Assembly (NCBI RefSeq): GCF_009176645.1
Contig: NZ_AP019007.1
Location: forward strand, 2,170,001 to 2,234,000
From: Enterobacter oligotrophicus
GTDB taxonomy: Bacteria; Pseudomonadota; Gammaproteobacteria; Enterobacterales; Enterobacteriaceae
Reading direction: 5' to 3'
DNA length: 64,000 nucleotides
The stretch's first letter is position 1. Each line of letters opens with the position of its first letter. This document shows positions 9,031-17,741 of the stretch, in pieces. The notes below the pieces were generated by a model. That model ran no database searches, was not told the DNA's origin, and worked only from the letters and a program-made list of their open reading frames with translations. Made by a program: the position numbers and the translations under genes.

Positions 9031-9420
9031 ATGGCTTCTGTCCCTATCTCAGGACCGGGTTCAATCGTTATAGCGAACAATATGCGTGAGGCACGCCTTA
9101 ACGGAATGTCACGCAATATGGCTACGCCCTCAACGTATTATTGGTTCTACCAAAAAGTCCGAAATGGCGGTCCCTGGGATTATAAAAAATTCGACCCTTA
9201 TTTTGCTGCATTTGGTAACTTCAATTTCGGCGCAGCTGGAACCGCCGCGGGCATCCCTGCAAACATCCTTCTTATGGGCGCAGGCTGGGCTCAAGGCCGG
9301 GCAGGCACCTCAAAACCAGAATGGGGAAAATGGTACGAAAAGCCGCCTTACGGAGACGACCCAACGGACCAACGCAACATCAGAGAAGGGATAGAATATG
9401 CCATTCAAAACGGCTATTAA
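9031..9420 (+). CDS. Polymorphic toxin type 44 (Ntox44) domain protein, stand-alone
   Basis: A 129-residue protein made almost entirely of one domain that I recognise as bacterial polymorphic toxin type 44. The family hallmarks occur in order: YYWFYQKVRNGGPWDYK (about residues 36-52), FGNFNFGAAGTAAGIP (about 61-76), GWAQGRAGTSKPEWG (about 84-98), and PPYGDDPTDQRNIREGIEY (about 105-123). These domains normally sit at the C-terminus of large secreted toxins such as Rhs or T6SS-linked proteins. Here only about 35 residues precede it and there is no signal peptide. A near-ideal AAAGGAGA ribosome binding site is 5 bases from the ATG. The gene overlaps the next ORF by 23 bases, the usual layout of a toxin with its immunity gene. 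The family was predicted to act on nucleic acid; its biochemistry is uncertain. Confidence 0.8.
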   Translation: MASVPISGPGSIVIANNMREARLNGMSRNMATPSTYYWFYQKVRNGGPWDYKKFDPYFAAFGNFNFGAAGTAAGIPANILLMGAGWAQGRAGTSKPEWGKWYEKPPYGDDPTDQRNIREGIEYAIQNGY

Positions 9421-9805
9421 ATGGATTCATCGCCTTGTTACACTTTCGCTTCTGGCTCTGGTCATTGGATTTCTCTGGTTAAAGCAGCAGCCCAATCAGC
9501 GAAATAGCGATGAACTTCAACGCGTTTATAAATTATCTGACAGCGTCTGGCTCTATATGACCGTGAACAATCAGGGTGGCGCAACCGTGCCAACAGTCTA
9601 CCGTTACTATCTCTCTGCAAAAATAGCGGGAAAAGACTCTGACATTATCCATCAGCTTGCTATGAAGCATCCGGTCATCGAAGGTACAGGCACGATTACC
9701 GCAGCCAGTATTGATACAAGCGGGGAAGTGAAAATTACCTATAGCGGGAAGGTTATCTCGATTGAGGACAATATTTCAGATCTTCAATTCACAGTTAATC
9801 CCTGA
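9398..9805 (+). CDS. Putative immunity protein for the type-44 toxin (single-pass membrane protein)
   Basis: A 135-residue protein with a basic N-terminus (MPFKTAIKWIHR), one hydrophobic helix (about residues 13-28) and a predominantly polar beta-rich tail. By the positive-inside rule the tail should face the periplasm. It has no domain I can name. The immunity role is inferred only from its position: its start overlaps the toxin gene by 23 bases in another frame, so the two are translationally coupled. If the tail is periplasmic, the toxin would be neutralised there, which does not sit easily with a cytoplasmic RNase target. The base composition of both genes looks more AT-rich than pitA or uspA. 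Confidence 0.6.
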   Translation: MPFKTAIKWIHRLVTLSLLALVIGFLWLKQQPNQRNSDELQRVYKLSDSVWLYMTVNNQGGATVPTVYRYYLSAKIAGKDSDIIHQLAMKHPVIEGTGTITAASIDTSGEVKITYSGKVISIEDNISDLQFTVNP

Positions 9806-9818
9806 GCCTGATGAAACA

Positions 9819-9840
9819 AGGCGGGGCTTACCCCCCGCCT
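9819..9840. terminator. Stem-loop between the immunity gene and uspB
   Basis: AGGCGGGG and CCCCGCCT form an 8-bp GC-rich stem between two convergent genes. There is no good T-run on either strand, so it may act as an mRNA 3' end stabiliser or weak terminator rather than as a classic terminator. Confidence 0.4.
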
Positions 9841-9850
9841 GCTGTGATGC

Positions 9851-10186
9851 TCAGTGCCAAATCATCAATGCAATCATACTGACCACGACCAGCCCGCACA
9901 GGGCGCTGGTCAAAATGAACTGACGACGCAGGCGCTCGCAACGACGGATAAACTCTTCATCATGATGATCGCGGTAGCGCTGGTAGTATATGTACCCCAC
10001 CAGACGCATCTGTTTGCTGGGCTGTCCATGCGAGGTGAAGAACCCTCCACCGTCCACATACTGATAAAGCAACGGATCGCAACCACGAAGTACCACTAAC
10101 AACGCGCGTAACGATGAGAAGTAGCGCGCCATATTCACTATGCAAACCACGCATAGCGCCCAAAACAATGCGACGGTGCTAATCAT
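9851..10186 (-). CDS. uspB: UspB, universal stress membrane protein B
   Basis: A 111-residue inner-membrane protein, identical in length to E. coli UspB. It has a hydrophobic helix at each end (about residues 3-20 and 90-109) and a charged cytoplasmic middle ([20 protein letters not shown]). In E. coli it is induced in stationary phase by sigma-S and affects ethanol tolerance. The ATG at 10186 ([11 protein letters not shown]) is preceded by GGGGAGG. It is divergent from uspA, as in E. coli. Confidence 0.95.
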   Translation of the reverse strand: MISTVALFWALCVVCIVNMARYFSSLRALLVVLRGCDPLLYQYVDGGGFFTSHGQPSKQMRLVGYIYYQRYRDHHDEEFIRRCERLRRQFILTSALCGLVVVSMIALMIWH

Positions 10187-10469
10187 ACATCCTCCCCGGC
10201 GTCCACCCACGAAGCAAGGCTTCTGAGCTACCGCACCCCAATGCCCTGACAGACAGTTCAGTGAAAGAATGACTAAAATTCGATCCGGTTCGCGTTTTAA
10301 TATCCGAACGGCTCATTAAATAGTGTAGGAGATCCGTTAATTTTTTTGCCACAAGGTTAATCGTTATCAACACCAATGCTTGAAAAATATGTTTAACTGG
10401 GCCGTAATGAAAGTATCAGACGACGGCATTCTCTTTTAGTCATCGATAACTTAAGGAAGGAGTAACACT

Positions 10470-10907
10470 ATGGCTTACAAACACATTCTCATCGCGGTAG
10501 ACCTCTCTCCGGAGAGCAAAGTGCTGGTTGATAAAGCGGTATCCATGGCACGTCCATACAACGCGAAAGTTTCCCTGATCCACGTTGATGTGAATTACTC
10601 CGACCTCTACACCGGTCTGATCGACGTGAATCTGGGCGATATGCAGAAACGCATCTCCGAAGAGACTCACCATGCGCTGAGCGAACTGTCCACCAACGCG
10701 GGCTATCCGATCACCGAAACCTTAAGCGGCAGCGGCGATCTGGGCCAGGTACTGGTTGATGCGATTAAGAAATACGACATGGACCTGGTGGTATGCGGTC
10801 ATCATCAGGACTTCTGGAGCAAGCTGATGTCTTCCGCGCGCCAGCTGATTAACACCGTTCACGTGGATATGCTGATTGTTCCACTGCGTGACGAAGAAGA
10901 CGAGTAA
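10470..10907 (+). CDS. uspA: UspA, universal stress protein A
   Basis: A 145-residue cytoplasmic protein of the Usp family, starting [17 protein letters not shown]. Like other UspA-subclass members it lacks the full G-2x-G-9x-G-S/T ATP motif, which fits a non-ATP-binding dimer. It is made when growth stops and protects against DNA damage and oxidative stress. The AAGGAGG-like ribosome binding site just upstream (10453-10459) is strong, consistent with very high expression. A REP element and a terminator follow. Confidence 0.97.
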   Translation: MAYKHILIAVDLSPESKVLVDKAVSMARPYNAKVSLIHVDVNYSDLYTGLIDVNLGDMQKRISEETHHALSELSTNAGYPITETLSGSGDLGQVLVDAIKKYDMDLVVCGHHQDFWSKLMSSARQLINTVHVDMLIVPLRDEEDE

Positions 10908-10917
10908 GTGCAAAAAA

Positions 10918-10949
10918 GCCCGGTGGCGCTCACGCTTACCGGGCCTACA
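10918..10949. repeat. REP element
   Basis: One copy of the REP palindrome (GCCCGGTGGCGCT...TTACCGGGCCTACA) directly after uspA. Such elements protect mRNA from 3' decay, which would suit an abundant stress transcript. Confidence 0.8.
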
Positions 10950-10960
10950 AGGTAAAAGCA

Positions 10961-10985
10961 AAACGGCAACAGGGTTGCCGTTTTT
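10961..10985 (+). terminator. Rho-independent terminator of uspA
   Basis: A perfect 10-bp stem, AAACGGCAAC against GTTGCCGTTT with an AGG loop, followed by more T. It ends the uspA transcript. Confidence 0.85.
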
Positions 10986-10995
10986 AATGTTTGTT

Positions 10996-11016
10996 CCCTC
11001 TCCCCGTGGGAGAGGG
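10996..11016. repeat. Short hairpin repeat, CCCTCTCCC/GGGAGAGGG type
   Basis: An inverted repeat CCCTCTCCCC GT GGGAGAGGG, followed by TTAGGGTGAGGGCACC. The same hairpin core occurs at 30946-30970 after kdgK. This short intergenic repeat is common in Enterobacter-like genomes; here it lies between the uspA terminator and the convergent rsmJ end. Confidence 0.7.
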
Positions 11017-11040
11017 TTAGGGTGAGGGCACCAGACCGTA

Positions 11041-11793
11041 CTATTCCGGCGTCCCCGAATATATATCAAACCGATGCCCTTTCGTGGTCACCGCGTTGGT
11101 GGTGGCAACGTCCGCCAGTGGTGGCGCATAGTCAGGCCGCTTCACCACAACCCGCTTCGTCGCGAGCTGGCGAGCGGGCTCCAGCAAACCATCCGCGTCC
11201 AAATCCGGCCCCACCAGCGACTGAAACACTCGCATCTCTTTCTTCACCAGCGCGCTTTTCTGCTTATGCGGGAACATCGGGTCGAGATAAACCACCTGCG
11301 GGCGCGGCGTGATATCCGTTAACGCCGTCAGGCTTGAGGCATGGATCAGCTGCAAACGCTCCTGCAACCACGGGCCGATTTCCGGGTCCGCATAACCGCG
11401 CGTCAGACCGTCGTCGAGCAGTGCCGCCACCACCGGATTACGTTCCAGCATCCGCACGCGGCAGCCCACCGAGGCCAGCACAAAGGCATCGCGCCCCAGC
11501 CCCGCCGTGGCATCCACCACATCCGGAAGATAACTTCCTTTAATGCCGACCGCTTTAGCGACTGCTTCACCGCGACCGCCGCCAAACTTGCGCCGGTGCG
11601 CCATCGCTCCGCCGACAAAATCGACAAAAATCCCGCCGAGCTTCGGCTCGTCGCGCTTACGCAACTCCAGATGCTCCGGTGTCATCACCAGCGCCATCAG
11701 GTTCTCTTCATCATGCTCCAGCCCCCAGCGGGCGGCCAGAACAGATAAGGCACCGTCTCCGGTGCCTGTTTCATCCACTAAGCAGATCTTCAC
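11041..11793 (-). CDS. rsmJ: RsmJ, 16S rRNA m2G1516 methyltransferase
   Basis: A 250-residue SAM-dependent methyltransferase that makes N2-methylguanosine 1516 in 16S rRNA. The SAM-binding motif I is [18 protein letters not shown] (about residues 91-108), and the catalytic-type motif [11 protein letters not shown] (about 165-175) has the DPMFP form typical of this family. I use the GTG at 11793 ([10 protein letters not shown]), which matches the E. coli N-terminus and gives the family length; an ORF beginning further upstream would read into prlC. It starts 7 bases after the prlC stop, so prlC-rsmJ form an operon. Confidence 0.94.
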   Translation of the reverse strand: MKICLVDETGTGDGALSVLAARWGLEHDEENLMALVMTPEHLELRKRDEPKLGGIFVDFVGGAMAHRRKFGGGRGEAVAKAVGIKGSYLPDVVDATAGLGRDAFVLASVGCRVRMLERNPVVAALLDDGLTRGYADPEIGPWLQERLQLIHASSLTALTDITPRPQVVYLDPMFPHKQKSALVKKEMRVFQSLVGPDLDADGLLEPARQLATKRVVVKRPDYAPPLADVATTNAVTTKGHRFDIYSGTPE

Positions 11794-11800
11794 GTAACAA

Positions 11801-13843
11801 TCAGCCTTTGATCCCGTAATGCTCAAGCATGGCATCCAGCTGCGGTTCGCGGCCACGGAAGCGTTTGAACAGCTCCATTGGCTCTTCGGAGCCGCCGCGG
11901 GTCAGGATGTTATCAAGGAACGACTGGCCGGTTTCGCGGTTGAAAATCCCCTCTTCTTCAAAACGAGAGAAGGCATCCGCCGCCAGCACGTCGGCCCACA
12001 GGTAGCTGTAGTAGCCCGCCGCGTAGCCGCCTGCAAAGATGTGGCTGAACGCGTGCGGGAAACGGCCCCAGGTTGGACCTGGGATCACGGCAACCTGCTT
12101 TTTAATCTCAGCCAGGGTTTCGAGGATTTTCGCCCCCTGCTCCGGGCTGAACTCGGCGTGCAGACGGAAATCGAACAGGCCGAACTCCAGCTGGCGCAGG
12201 ATAAACATCGCCGCCTGGTAGTTTTTCGCTGCCAGCATTTTATCCAGCAGTTCTTTTGGCAGCGGTTCGCCGGTCTCATAGTGGCCAGAGATAAACGCCA
12301 GCGCGTCCGGCTCCCAGCACCAGTTTTCCATAAACTGGCTCGGCAGCTCGACCGCATCCCACGGCACACCGCTGATACCGGCCACGCCTGCGGTTTCGAT
12401 GCGGGTCAGCATGTGGTGCAAGCCGTGACCGAACTCGTGGAACAGAGTGATCACTTCGTCGTGCGTGAACAGCGCAGGTTTGCCATTCACCGGACGGTTG
12501 AAGTTACAGGTCAGGTAGGCGACCGGCTTTTGCAGAGAACCGTCGGCTTTACGCATCTGGCCCACGCAGTCGTCCATCCACGCCCCGCCGCGTTTGTTCT
12601 CACGGGCGTAGAGATCCAGATAGAAGCTGCCGCGCAGCTCGTTTTTCTCGTCATACAGCTCGAAGAAACGCACATCCGGGTGCCAGACGTCGATGTCGGT
12701 ACGCTCTTTGGCGGTGATACCGTAGATGCGTTTCACCACTTCGAACAGGCCGTTAACGGCTTTGTTTTCCGGGAAGTACGGACGCAGCTGCTCGTCGCTG
12801 ATGCTGTAGAGATGCTGCTTCTGCTTTTCGCTGTAGTAAGCAATGTCCCACGGCTGAAGCTCGTCAACGCCAAACTCCGCTTTGGCGAAGGCGCGCAGCT
12901 GGGCCAGCTCTTTTTCACCCTGCGGACGGGCGCGTTTCGCCAGATCGGTCAGGAAGTCGAGCACCTGCTGTGGGTTTTCCGCCATTTTGGTGGCGAGGGA
13001 TTTATCAGCATAGCTGTCGAAGCCCAGCAGCTGTGCCAGCTCGTGGCGCAGGGCGAGGATTTCGGCCATCACCGGGCTGTTGTCCCATTTACCCGCATTC
13101 GGCCCCTGATCCGAGGCGCGGGTGCTGTAGGCACGGTACATCTCTTCACGCAGCGCCTGGTTGTCGCAGTAGGTCATCACCGGCAGGTAGCTCGGAATGT
13201 CCAGCGTTAACAGGAAACCGTCCTGCTCTTTCGCTTCGGCCTGAGCTTTCGCCGCCGCCAGGGCGCTTTCCGGCATACCGGCCAGCTCCGCTTCGTCGGT
13301 AATCAGCTTCGTCCAGCCCATGGTGGCGTCAAGTACGTTGTTGCTGTACTGGTTACCCAGCTCGGACAGACGCGCGGCGATTTCACCATAGCGGGTCTGC
13401 TTCTCTTTTGGCAGACCAATCCCGGACAGCTCGAAATCACGCAGCGCGTTATCAACCGATTTTTTCTGCGCCGTGTTCAGTTCGGCATAGTGGTCGCCGT
13501 CGCGCAGGTCGCGGTAGGCTTTGTACAGCCCTTCGTGCTGACCCACCCAGGTGCTGTACTCAGAGAGCAGCGGCAGGGTTTGCTCATAGGCTTCACGCAG
13601 TTCCGGACTGTTTTTCACCGAGTTCAGGTGGCTCACCGGAGAGAAGATACGCCCCAGCACGTCGTCCACTTCGGCCAGCGGCTGACACAGATTTTCCCAG
13701 GTGTACGGCGCGCCCTGCGCTACTACGCTTTCTACCGCCGCACGGCAATTTTCCAGCGACTGGGTAACGGCTGGAACGACATGCTCAGGGAGGATTTTAG
13801 AAAACGGTGGCAACGAAAAAGGCGTCAGTAATGGATTGGTCAT
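11801..13843 (-). CDS. prlC: PrlC, oligopeptidase A (M3 zinc metalloprotease)
   Basis: A 680-residue cytoplasmic M3-family peptidase, the same length as E. coli PrlC. The zinc site HEFGHGLHH (about residues 469-477) supplies two His ligands and the catalytic Glu; the third ligand (Glu) lies about 25 residues on, near [17 protein letters not shown]. The enzyme degrades signal peptides and other oligopeptides, and mutants suppress secretion defects. It is the first gene of a two-gene operon with rsmJ and is divergent from rlmJ. Confidence 0.96.
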   Translation of the reverse strand: MTNPLLTPFSLPPFSKILPEHVVPAVTQSLENCRAAVESVVAQGAPYTWENLCQPLAEVDDVLGRIFSPVSHLNSVKNSPELREAYEQTLPLLSEYSTWVGQHEGLYKAYRDLRDGDHYAELNTAQKKSVDNALRDFELSGIGLPKEKQTRYGEIAARLSELGNQYSNNVLDATMGWTKLITDEAELAGMPESALAAAKAQAEAKEQDGFLLTLDIPSYLPVMTYCDNQALREEMYRAYSTRASDQGPNAGKWDNSPVMAEILALRHELAQLLGFDSYADKSLATKMAENPQQVLDFLTDLAKRARPQGEKELAQLRAFAKAEFGVDELQPWDIAYYSEKQKQHLYSISDEQLRPYFPENKAVNGLFEVVKRIYGITAKERTDIDVWHPDVRFFELYDEKNELRGSFYLDLYARENKRGGAWMDDCVGQMRKADGSLQKPVAYLTCNFNRPVNGKPALFTHDEVITLFHEFGHGLHHMLTRIETAGVAGISGVPWDAVELPSQFMENWCWEPDALAFISGHYETGEPLPKELLDKMLAAKNYQAAMFILRQLEFGLFDFRLHAEFSPEQGAKILETLAEIKKQVAVIPGPTWGRFPHAFSHIFAGGYAAGYYSYLWADVLAADAFSRFEEEGIFNRETGQSFLDNILTRGGSEEPMELFKRFRGREPQLDAMLEHYGIKG

Positions 13844-14001
13844 AAACGCTGTCCTGTTGAAATAGTGAATGAAGCGCGCATCCGGCGCTGTGCATATTGT
13901 TTTCAGTAATGGGGTTAAGTGTAGAGGATTTCAATGCCGGACGTTGCGCTTTCGCGGCCGTGGAAACTTTTCTGTATACTGTGGCGATACGCTCTATTTT
14001 T

Positions 14002-14031
14002 GCCCGATGGCGCTACGCTTATCGGGCCTAC
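14002..14031. repeat. REP-like palindrome upstream of rlmJ
   Basis: GCCCGATGGCGCTACGCTTATCGGGC, a single REP-type palindrome about 26 bases before the rlmJ ATG. A REP in a 5' leader between divergent genes is less usual than one between 3' ends. Confidence 0.7.
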
Positions 14032-14057
14032 GTTTACTACCTGGAACACATTCATCC

Positions 14058-14900
14058 ATGCTTAGTTATCGCCACAGCTTCCACGCTGGCAACCACGCCG
14101 ACGTCCTTAAACACACCGTTCAGAGCCTGATCATTGAAGCGCTTAAAGAGAAAGAGAAGCCGTTTCTCTACCTGGACACCCACGCGGGCGCGGGCCGTTA
14201 TCAACTGAGCGGCGAGCATGCTGAGCGTACCGGTGAATACCTCGAAGGCATCGCCCGCATCTGGCAACAGGACGACCTGCCTGCCGAGCTGGAGCCGTAC
14301 ATCGGCGTGGTGAAGCATTTCAACCGCAGCGGCCAGCTGCGCTACTACCCTGGCTCACCATTAATTGCGCGCCAGCTGCTGCGTGAGCAGGACAGCCTGC
14401 AGCTGACAGAACTGCACCCGAGCGACTTCCCGCTGCTGCGTTCTGAGTTTCAGAAAGATAACCGCGCCCGTGTGGAAAAAGCCGATGGTTACCAGCAGCT
14501 AAAAGCCAAACTGCCACCGGTGTCCCGCCGTGGTCTGGTGCTGATCGACCCGCCTTACGAAATCAAAACCGACTATCAGGCGGTGGTGACCGGTATTAAC
14601 GACGGCTATAAACGCTTTGCAACCGGCACCTATGCGCTGTGGTATCCGGTGGTGCTGCGCGCGCAAATCAAACGCATGATCAAAGATCTGGAAGCCACCG
14701 GTATCCGCAAAATTTTGCAGATTGAGCTGGCGGTACGCCCGGACAGCGACCAGCGCGGCATGACGGCCTCCGGCATGATTGTGATCAACCCGCCGTGGAA
14801 GCTCGAAGCGCAGATGAACAACGTGCTGCCGTGGCTGCACAAAACGCTTGTACCCGCCGGGACAGGCCATGCAACCGTTAGCTGGATCGTGCCTGAGTAA
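14058..14900 (+). CDS. rlmJ: RlmJ, 23S rRNA m6A2030 methyltransferase
   Basis: A 280-residue SAM-dependent enzyme that methylates N6 of A2030 in 23S rRNA. The N-terminal MLSYRHSFHAGNHADVLKH is nearly invariant in the family, FLYLDTHAGAGRY (about residues 41-53) is SAM motif I, and the amino-methyltransferase motif DPPYE (about 164-168) identifies the adenine-N6 chemistry. The start at 14058 is chosen from that N-terminus, since the upstream in-frame ATGs read through a REP element. It is followed by gor, as in E. coli. Confidence 0.95.
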   Translation: MLSYRHSFHAGNHADVLKHTVQSLIIEALKEKEKPFLYLDTHAGAGRYQLSGEHAERTGEYLEGIARIWQQDDLPAELEPYIGVVKHFNRSGQLRYYPGSPLIARQLLREQDSLQLTELHPSDFPLLRSEFQKDNRARVEKADGYQQLKAKLPPVSRRGLVLIDPPYEIKTDYQAVVTGINDGYKRFATGTYALWYPVVLRAQIKRMIKDLEATGIRKILQIELAVRPDSDQRGMTASGMIVINPPWKLEAQMNNVLPWLHKTLVPAGTGHATVSWIVPE

Positions 14901-14909
14901 TCGCAGCCA

Positions 14910-14939
14910 TTGATGGAACCTATTGATTTCAGGTATACA
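14910..14939 (+). promoter_or_regulatory. Candidate sigma-70 promoter of gor
   Basis: A TTGATG -35 box and a TATACA -10 box separated by 18 bases, ending 32 bases before the gor start. E. coli gor is additionally under OxyR and sigma-S; no clear OxyR tetrad was distinguished by eye. Confidence 0.45.
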
Positions 14940-14971
14940 ATCGCGGCAATCAGACATTAAGGATAAGACCC

Positions 14972-16324
14972 ATGAGCAAGCATTATGACTACATCGCCAT
15001 TGGTGGCGGCAGCGGCGGCATCGCCTCTATTAACCGTGCAGCCATGTACGGCCAGAAGTGTGCGCTGATTGAAGCCAAAGCGCTGGGCGGCACCTGCGTG
15101 AACGTGGGTTGTGTACCGAAGAAAGTGATGTGGCATGCGGCGCAAATCCGCGAAGCGATTCATATGTATGGCCCGGATTACGGCTTTGATACCACGATCA
15201 ATAACTTCGACTGGGACAAGCTGATTGCCAGCCGTACCGCCTACATTGACCGTATTCATACCTCGTACGACAACGTGCTGGGTAAAAATAACGTCGACGT
15301 CATTCATGGTTTCGCCCGCTTCGTGGATGCGAAAACGATCGAAGTGAACGGCGAGACAATCACCGCCGATCATATCCTGATCGCCACCGGTGGTCGCCCA
15401 AGCCATCCGGACATTCCGGGTGTGGAATACGGTATCGACTCCGACGGTTTCTTCGAGCTGCCAGCCCTGCCAAAACGCGTTGCCGTAGTGGGCGCAGGTT
15501 ACATTGCAGTTGAACTGGCCGGCGTGATTAACGGCCTGGGCGCTGAAGCGCACCTGTTCGTGCGTAAACACGCGCCGCTGCGTAGCTTTGACCCGCTGAT
15601 TGTCGACACTCTTGTCGAAGTCATGAACACCGAAGGCCCGACCCTGCACACTAACGCCGTGCCAAAAGCGGTGGTGAAAAATGCAGACGGCAGCCTGACA
15701 CTGGAGCTGGAAGATGGCCGTAGCCAGACCGTCGATTGCCTGATCTGGGCGATCGGTCGTGAACCTGCAACCGACAACTTCAACCTGGCCGCGACGGGCG
15801 TGAAAACCAACGACAAAGGCTATATCGTTGTCGATAAGTTCCAGAACACCAGCGTACCGGGCATTTACGCCGTCGGTGATAACACCGGTGCCGTTGAGCT
15901 GACCCCGGTTGCCGTTGCGGCGGGCCGTCGTCTTTCCGAACGCCTGTTTAACAACAAGCCGGACGAGCATCTGGATTACAGCAATATCCCGACCGTCGTT
16001 TTCAGCCACCCGCCAATCGGCACCGTTGGCTTAACCGAGCCGCAGGCGCGCGAGCAGTATGGCAACGACCAGGTGAAAGTGTATAAATCGGCGTTTACCG
16101 CGATGTATACCGCCGTCACCTCCCACCGTCAGCCGTGCCGCATGAAGCTGGTATGCGTAGGGCCGGACGAGAAGATTGTCGGTATCCACGGCATTGGCTT
16201 CGGCATGGACGAAATCCTGCAGGGCTTCGCGGTGGCGCTGAAGATGGGCGCGACGAAGAAAGACTTCGATAACACCGTAGCAATCCACCCGACGGCAGCG
16301 GAAGAGTTTGTGACGATGCGCTGA
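14972..16324 (+). CDS. gor: Gor, glutathione reductase
   Basis: A 450-residue flavoenzyme of the class I pyridine nucleotide-disulfide oxidoreductases that reduces GSSG with NADPH in the cytoplasm. The FAD fold GGGSGGIA (about residues 11-18) is followed by the redox-active disulfide in [13 protein letters not shown] (Cys at about 42 and 47). The NADP-binding [11 protein letters not shown] (about 174-184) and the C-terminal HPTAAEE with the catalytic His-Glu pair are also present. Length and motifs match E. coli Gor. It is a single transcription unit between rlmJ and a stem-loop. Confidence 0.97.
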   Translation: MSKHYDYIAIGGGSGGIASINRAAMYGQKCALIEAKALGGTCVNVGCVPKKVMWHAAQIREAIHMYGPDYGFDTTINNFDWDKLIASRTAYIDRIHTSYDNVLGKNNVDVIHGFARFVDAKTIEVNGETITADHILIATGGRPSHPDIPGVEYGIDSDGFFELPALPKRVAVVGAGYIAVELAGVINGLGAEAHLFVRKHAPLRSFDPLIVDTLVEVMNTEGPTLHTNAVPKAVVKNADGSLTLELEDGRSQTVDCLIWAIGREPATDNFNLAATGVKTNDKGYIVVDKFQNTSVPGIYAVGDNTGAVELTPVAVAAGRRLSERLFNNKPDEHLDYSNIPTVVFSHPPIGTVGLTEPQAREQYGNDQVKVYKSAFTAMYTAVTSHRQPCRMKLVCVGPDEKIVGIHGIGFGMDEILQGFAVALKMGATKKDFDNTVAIHPTAAEEFVTMR

Positions 16325-16328
16325 TCGT

Positions 16329-16363
16329 GTTACGGCCGAAATGACGAGCAGTTCGGCCGTAAC
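16329..16363. terminator. Perfect 12-bp inverted repeat after gor
   Basis: GTTACGGCCGAA and TTCGGCCGTAAC pair perfectly around an 11-base loop, 5 bases after the gor stop. The following sequence (AAATTTATTG) is a poor U-tract, so termination efficiency is uncertain. It marks the boundary between core gor and the accessory patch. Confidence 0.6.
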
Positions 16364-16444
16364 AAATTTATTGACTTTTTAAAATCATGCTGAAATGATT
16401 TGTCCATAAATTGCAATTTGTGGACAGCGAGCCGTAAAGTCGAT

Positions 16445-17083
16445 ATGAAAGGGCAAGACCTACTCCTGCTTTCGAAAATTATCTGTCTGGGGCGGCTGAC
16501 GGCTCGTGACCTGTTGGTTGCTTCAGATAACGATAGCATTGCCTGTAACACCCCCCTTCCTGATGCTCATTATTTTGACTCGCTGAACGCCGCGCAGAAG
16601 CATCTGGACTTTCTTTTTACAGTCAGAGGGCTTTCCGATTCGTTAGGCTTCAGTAAAAGCGAAGTCAATAATAGTTTTTATCGTTGCCTTGATGTGAACC
16701 TGATAAAAATCGATCGGAGCAGCAACAAACCGGCTGTGAATAAGAAAGTCTTATTCAATTTTATAAAATACGGTTTACGGCTGGTGTTCCCTGTTAAACC
16801 AGGGCGCATTGAAAGAGGGCTTCCGACAACCTTTGCCGCGCCGATTTTATCCGGAAGGCTGCTTTCGGGCGGCGAACTTATTATGGTCTGGCCCGATCCA
16901 CTGGGTAAGGAGATGGGCCAGGCGATTACTCCTCTCTACAAATCAGTACCATATGCAGTAAAGCAAGATCCTGAACTCTATGCATATCTCGCGTTAATGG
17001 ATGCGGTACGTTTGGGCAATCCCAGAGAAATGAAAGTAGCCCTGGAGCTGCTGGAGGAGAAACTATTCCATGCCGACATCTAA
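16445..17083 (+). CDS. Hypothetical winged-helix-like regulator or antitoxin-type protein
   Basis: A 212-residue soluble protein that I do not firmly recognise. Residues about 35-85 (LDFLFTVRGLSDSLGFSKSEVNNSFYRCLDVNLIKI) look like a winged helix-turn-helix. The C-terminal half contains GLPTTFAAPILSGRL and WPDPLGKEMGQAITPLY, then a helical end LMDAVRLGNPREMKVALELLEEKL. I recall this arrangement from small HTH proteins paired with a second enzyme gene, sometimes in toxin-antitoxin-like units, but this is only an impression. Its last codons overlap an ATG at 17070 that opens the broken phosphatase remnant. The codon use and AT-content look foreign compared with gor and treF. The start at 16445 is chosen over 16400 because the extra residues look non-coding. 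Confidence 0.6.
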   Translation: MKGQDLLLLSKIICLGRLTARDLLVASDNDSIACNTPLPDAHYFDSLNAAQKHLDFLFTVRGLSDSLGFSKSEVNNSFYRCLDVNLIKIDRSSNKPAVNKKVLFNFIKYGLRLVFPVKPGRIERGLPTTFAAPILSGRLLSGGELIMVWPDPLGKEMGQAITPLYKSVPYAVKQDPELYAYLALMDAVRLGNPREMKVALELLEEKLFHADI

Positions 17084-17497
17084 TTTCGAAGAACTTAAGC
17101 AAATCTGGTTATCGACCGCCACAATGTAACACAGCATTGTTTTTATTCCGGAGATTGCCGGATTGGCACCCTGGCGAATGGAAGCATTGAATGGCTCAAT
17201 CTGCCGCATAATCTGGTTGTGGCTAACGGGATACGTGAAGAGCAACCTGTATGTTCTTTGCCAGAACGAAATACCTTGTTTCAACGTCTTATTGGGAAGC
17301 GATATACACAGCCAGATTATCAACGATTGCAGTTAGATCTGGCGCTGCCTGTTATGCTGGCGACCGATGGCTTTTGGTGTAATTTTCCGTTATTACTTCC
17401 TGACACCCTTTCTGAGGATTCGCTTCGTGAACATCTCGGGAACCTGGCGTTACGCAATGATGACATGACGATCGTTGTTCGCCTTTTCATGCAATAA
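17070..17497 (+). pseudogene. Remnant of a PP2C-type protein phosphatase
   Basis: The frame open from about 17099 to 17497 encodes SGDCRIGTLANGSIEWL, then IREEQPVCSLPERNTLFQRLIG, LPVMLATDGFW and finally NDDMTIVVRLF. These match in order the second half of a PP2C Ser/Thr phosphatase: GDSR, the E-rich/HP-RN-LT-LG block, LLLATDG and the C-terminal D-N/D-T-V metal motif. The first half, with the DGHGG metal site, is missing. The ATG at 17070, which overlaps the previous gene, begins a different frame that stops after 19 codons, so an internal deletion with a frame change has probably destroyed the gene. No other start provides the missing domain. Confidence 0.75.
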
Positions 17498-17741
17498 ACC
17501 GGATATTCATAAATGGTTGCAAAACGAATGCTCTGAATTTCGTTTTGCGCCCCAACCCGCTGCCAGGCATTTTTAATAAATAATATCAGTCAGATAGTTA
17601 ATTTTGATCGCTTAGACGTCGTCATGAAAACCGTGATCAACCGCACATTTCCCTCCACATCCACCGAAGCGAATGTCTACGCTTATAAGACGCCCGGAAA
17701 AACCTGTCTTTTAGAACACACAACCGGAGGTCCTTATTACC

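Noticed and set aside
11819..13210. A 463-codon plus-strand ORF opposite prlC
   Set aside because: It is the antisense shadow of a conserved peptidase gene; its translation is rich in His, Gln, Val and Arg with no recognisable domain.
14957..16009. A 350-codon minus-strand ORF opposite gor
   Set aside because: Antisense shadow of gor, which has every expected motif; no independent ribosome binding site or domain.
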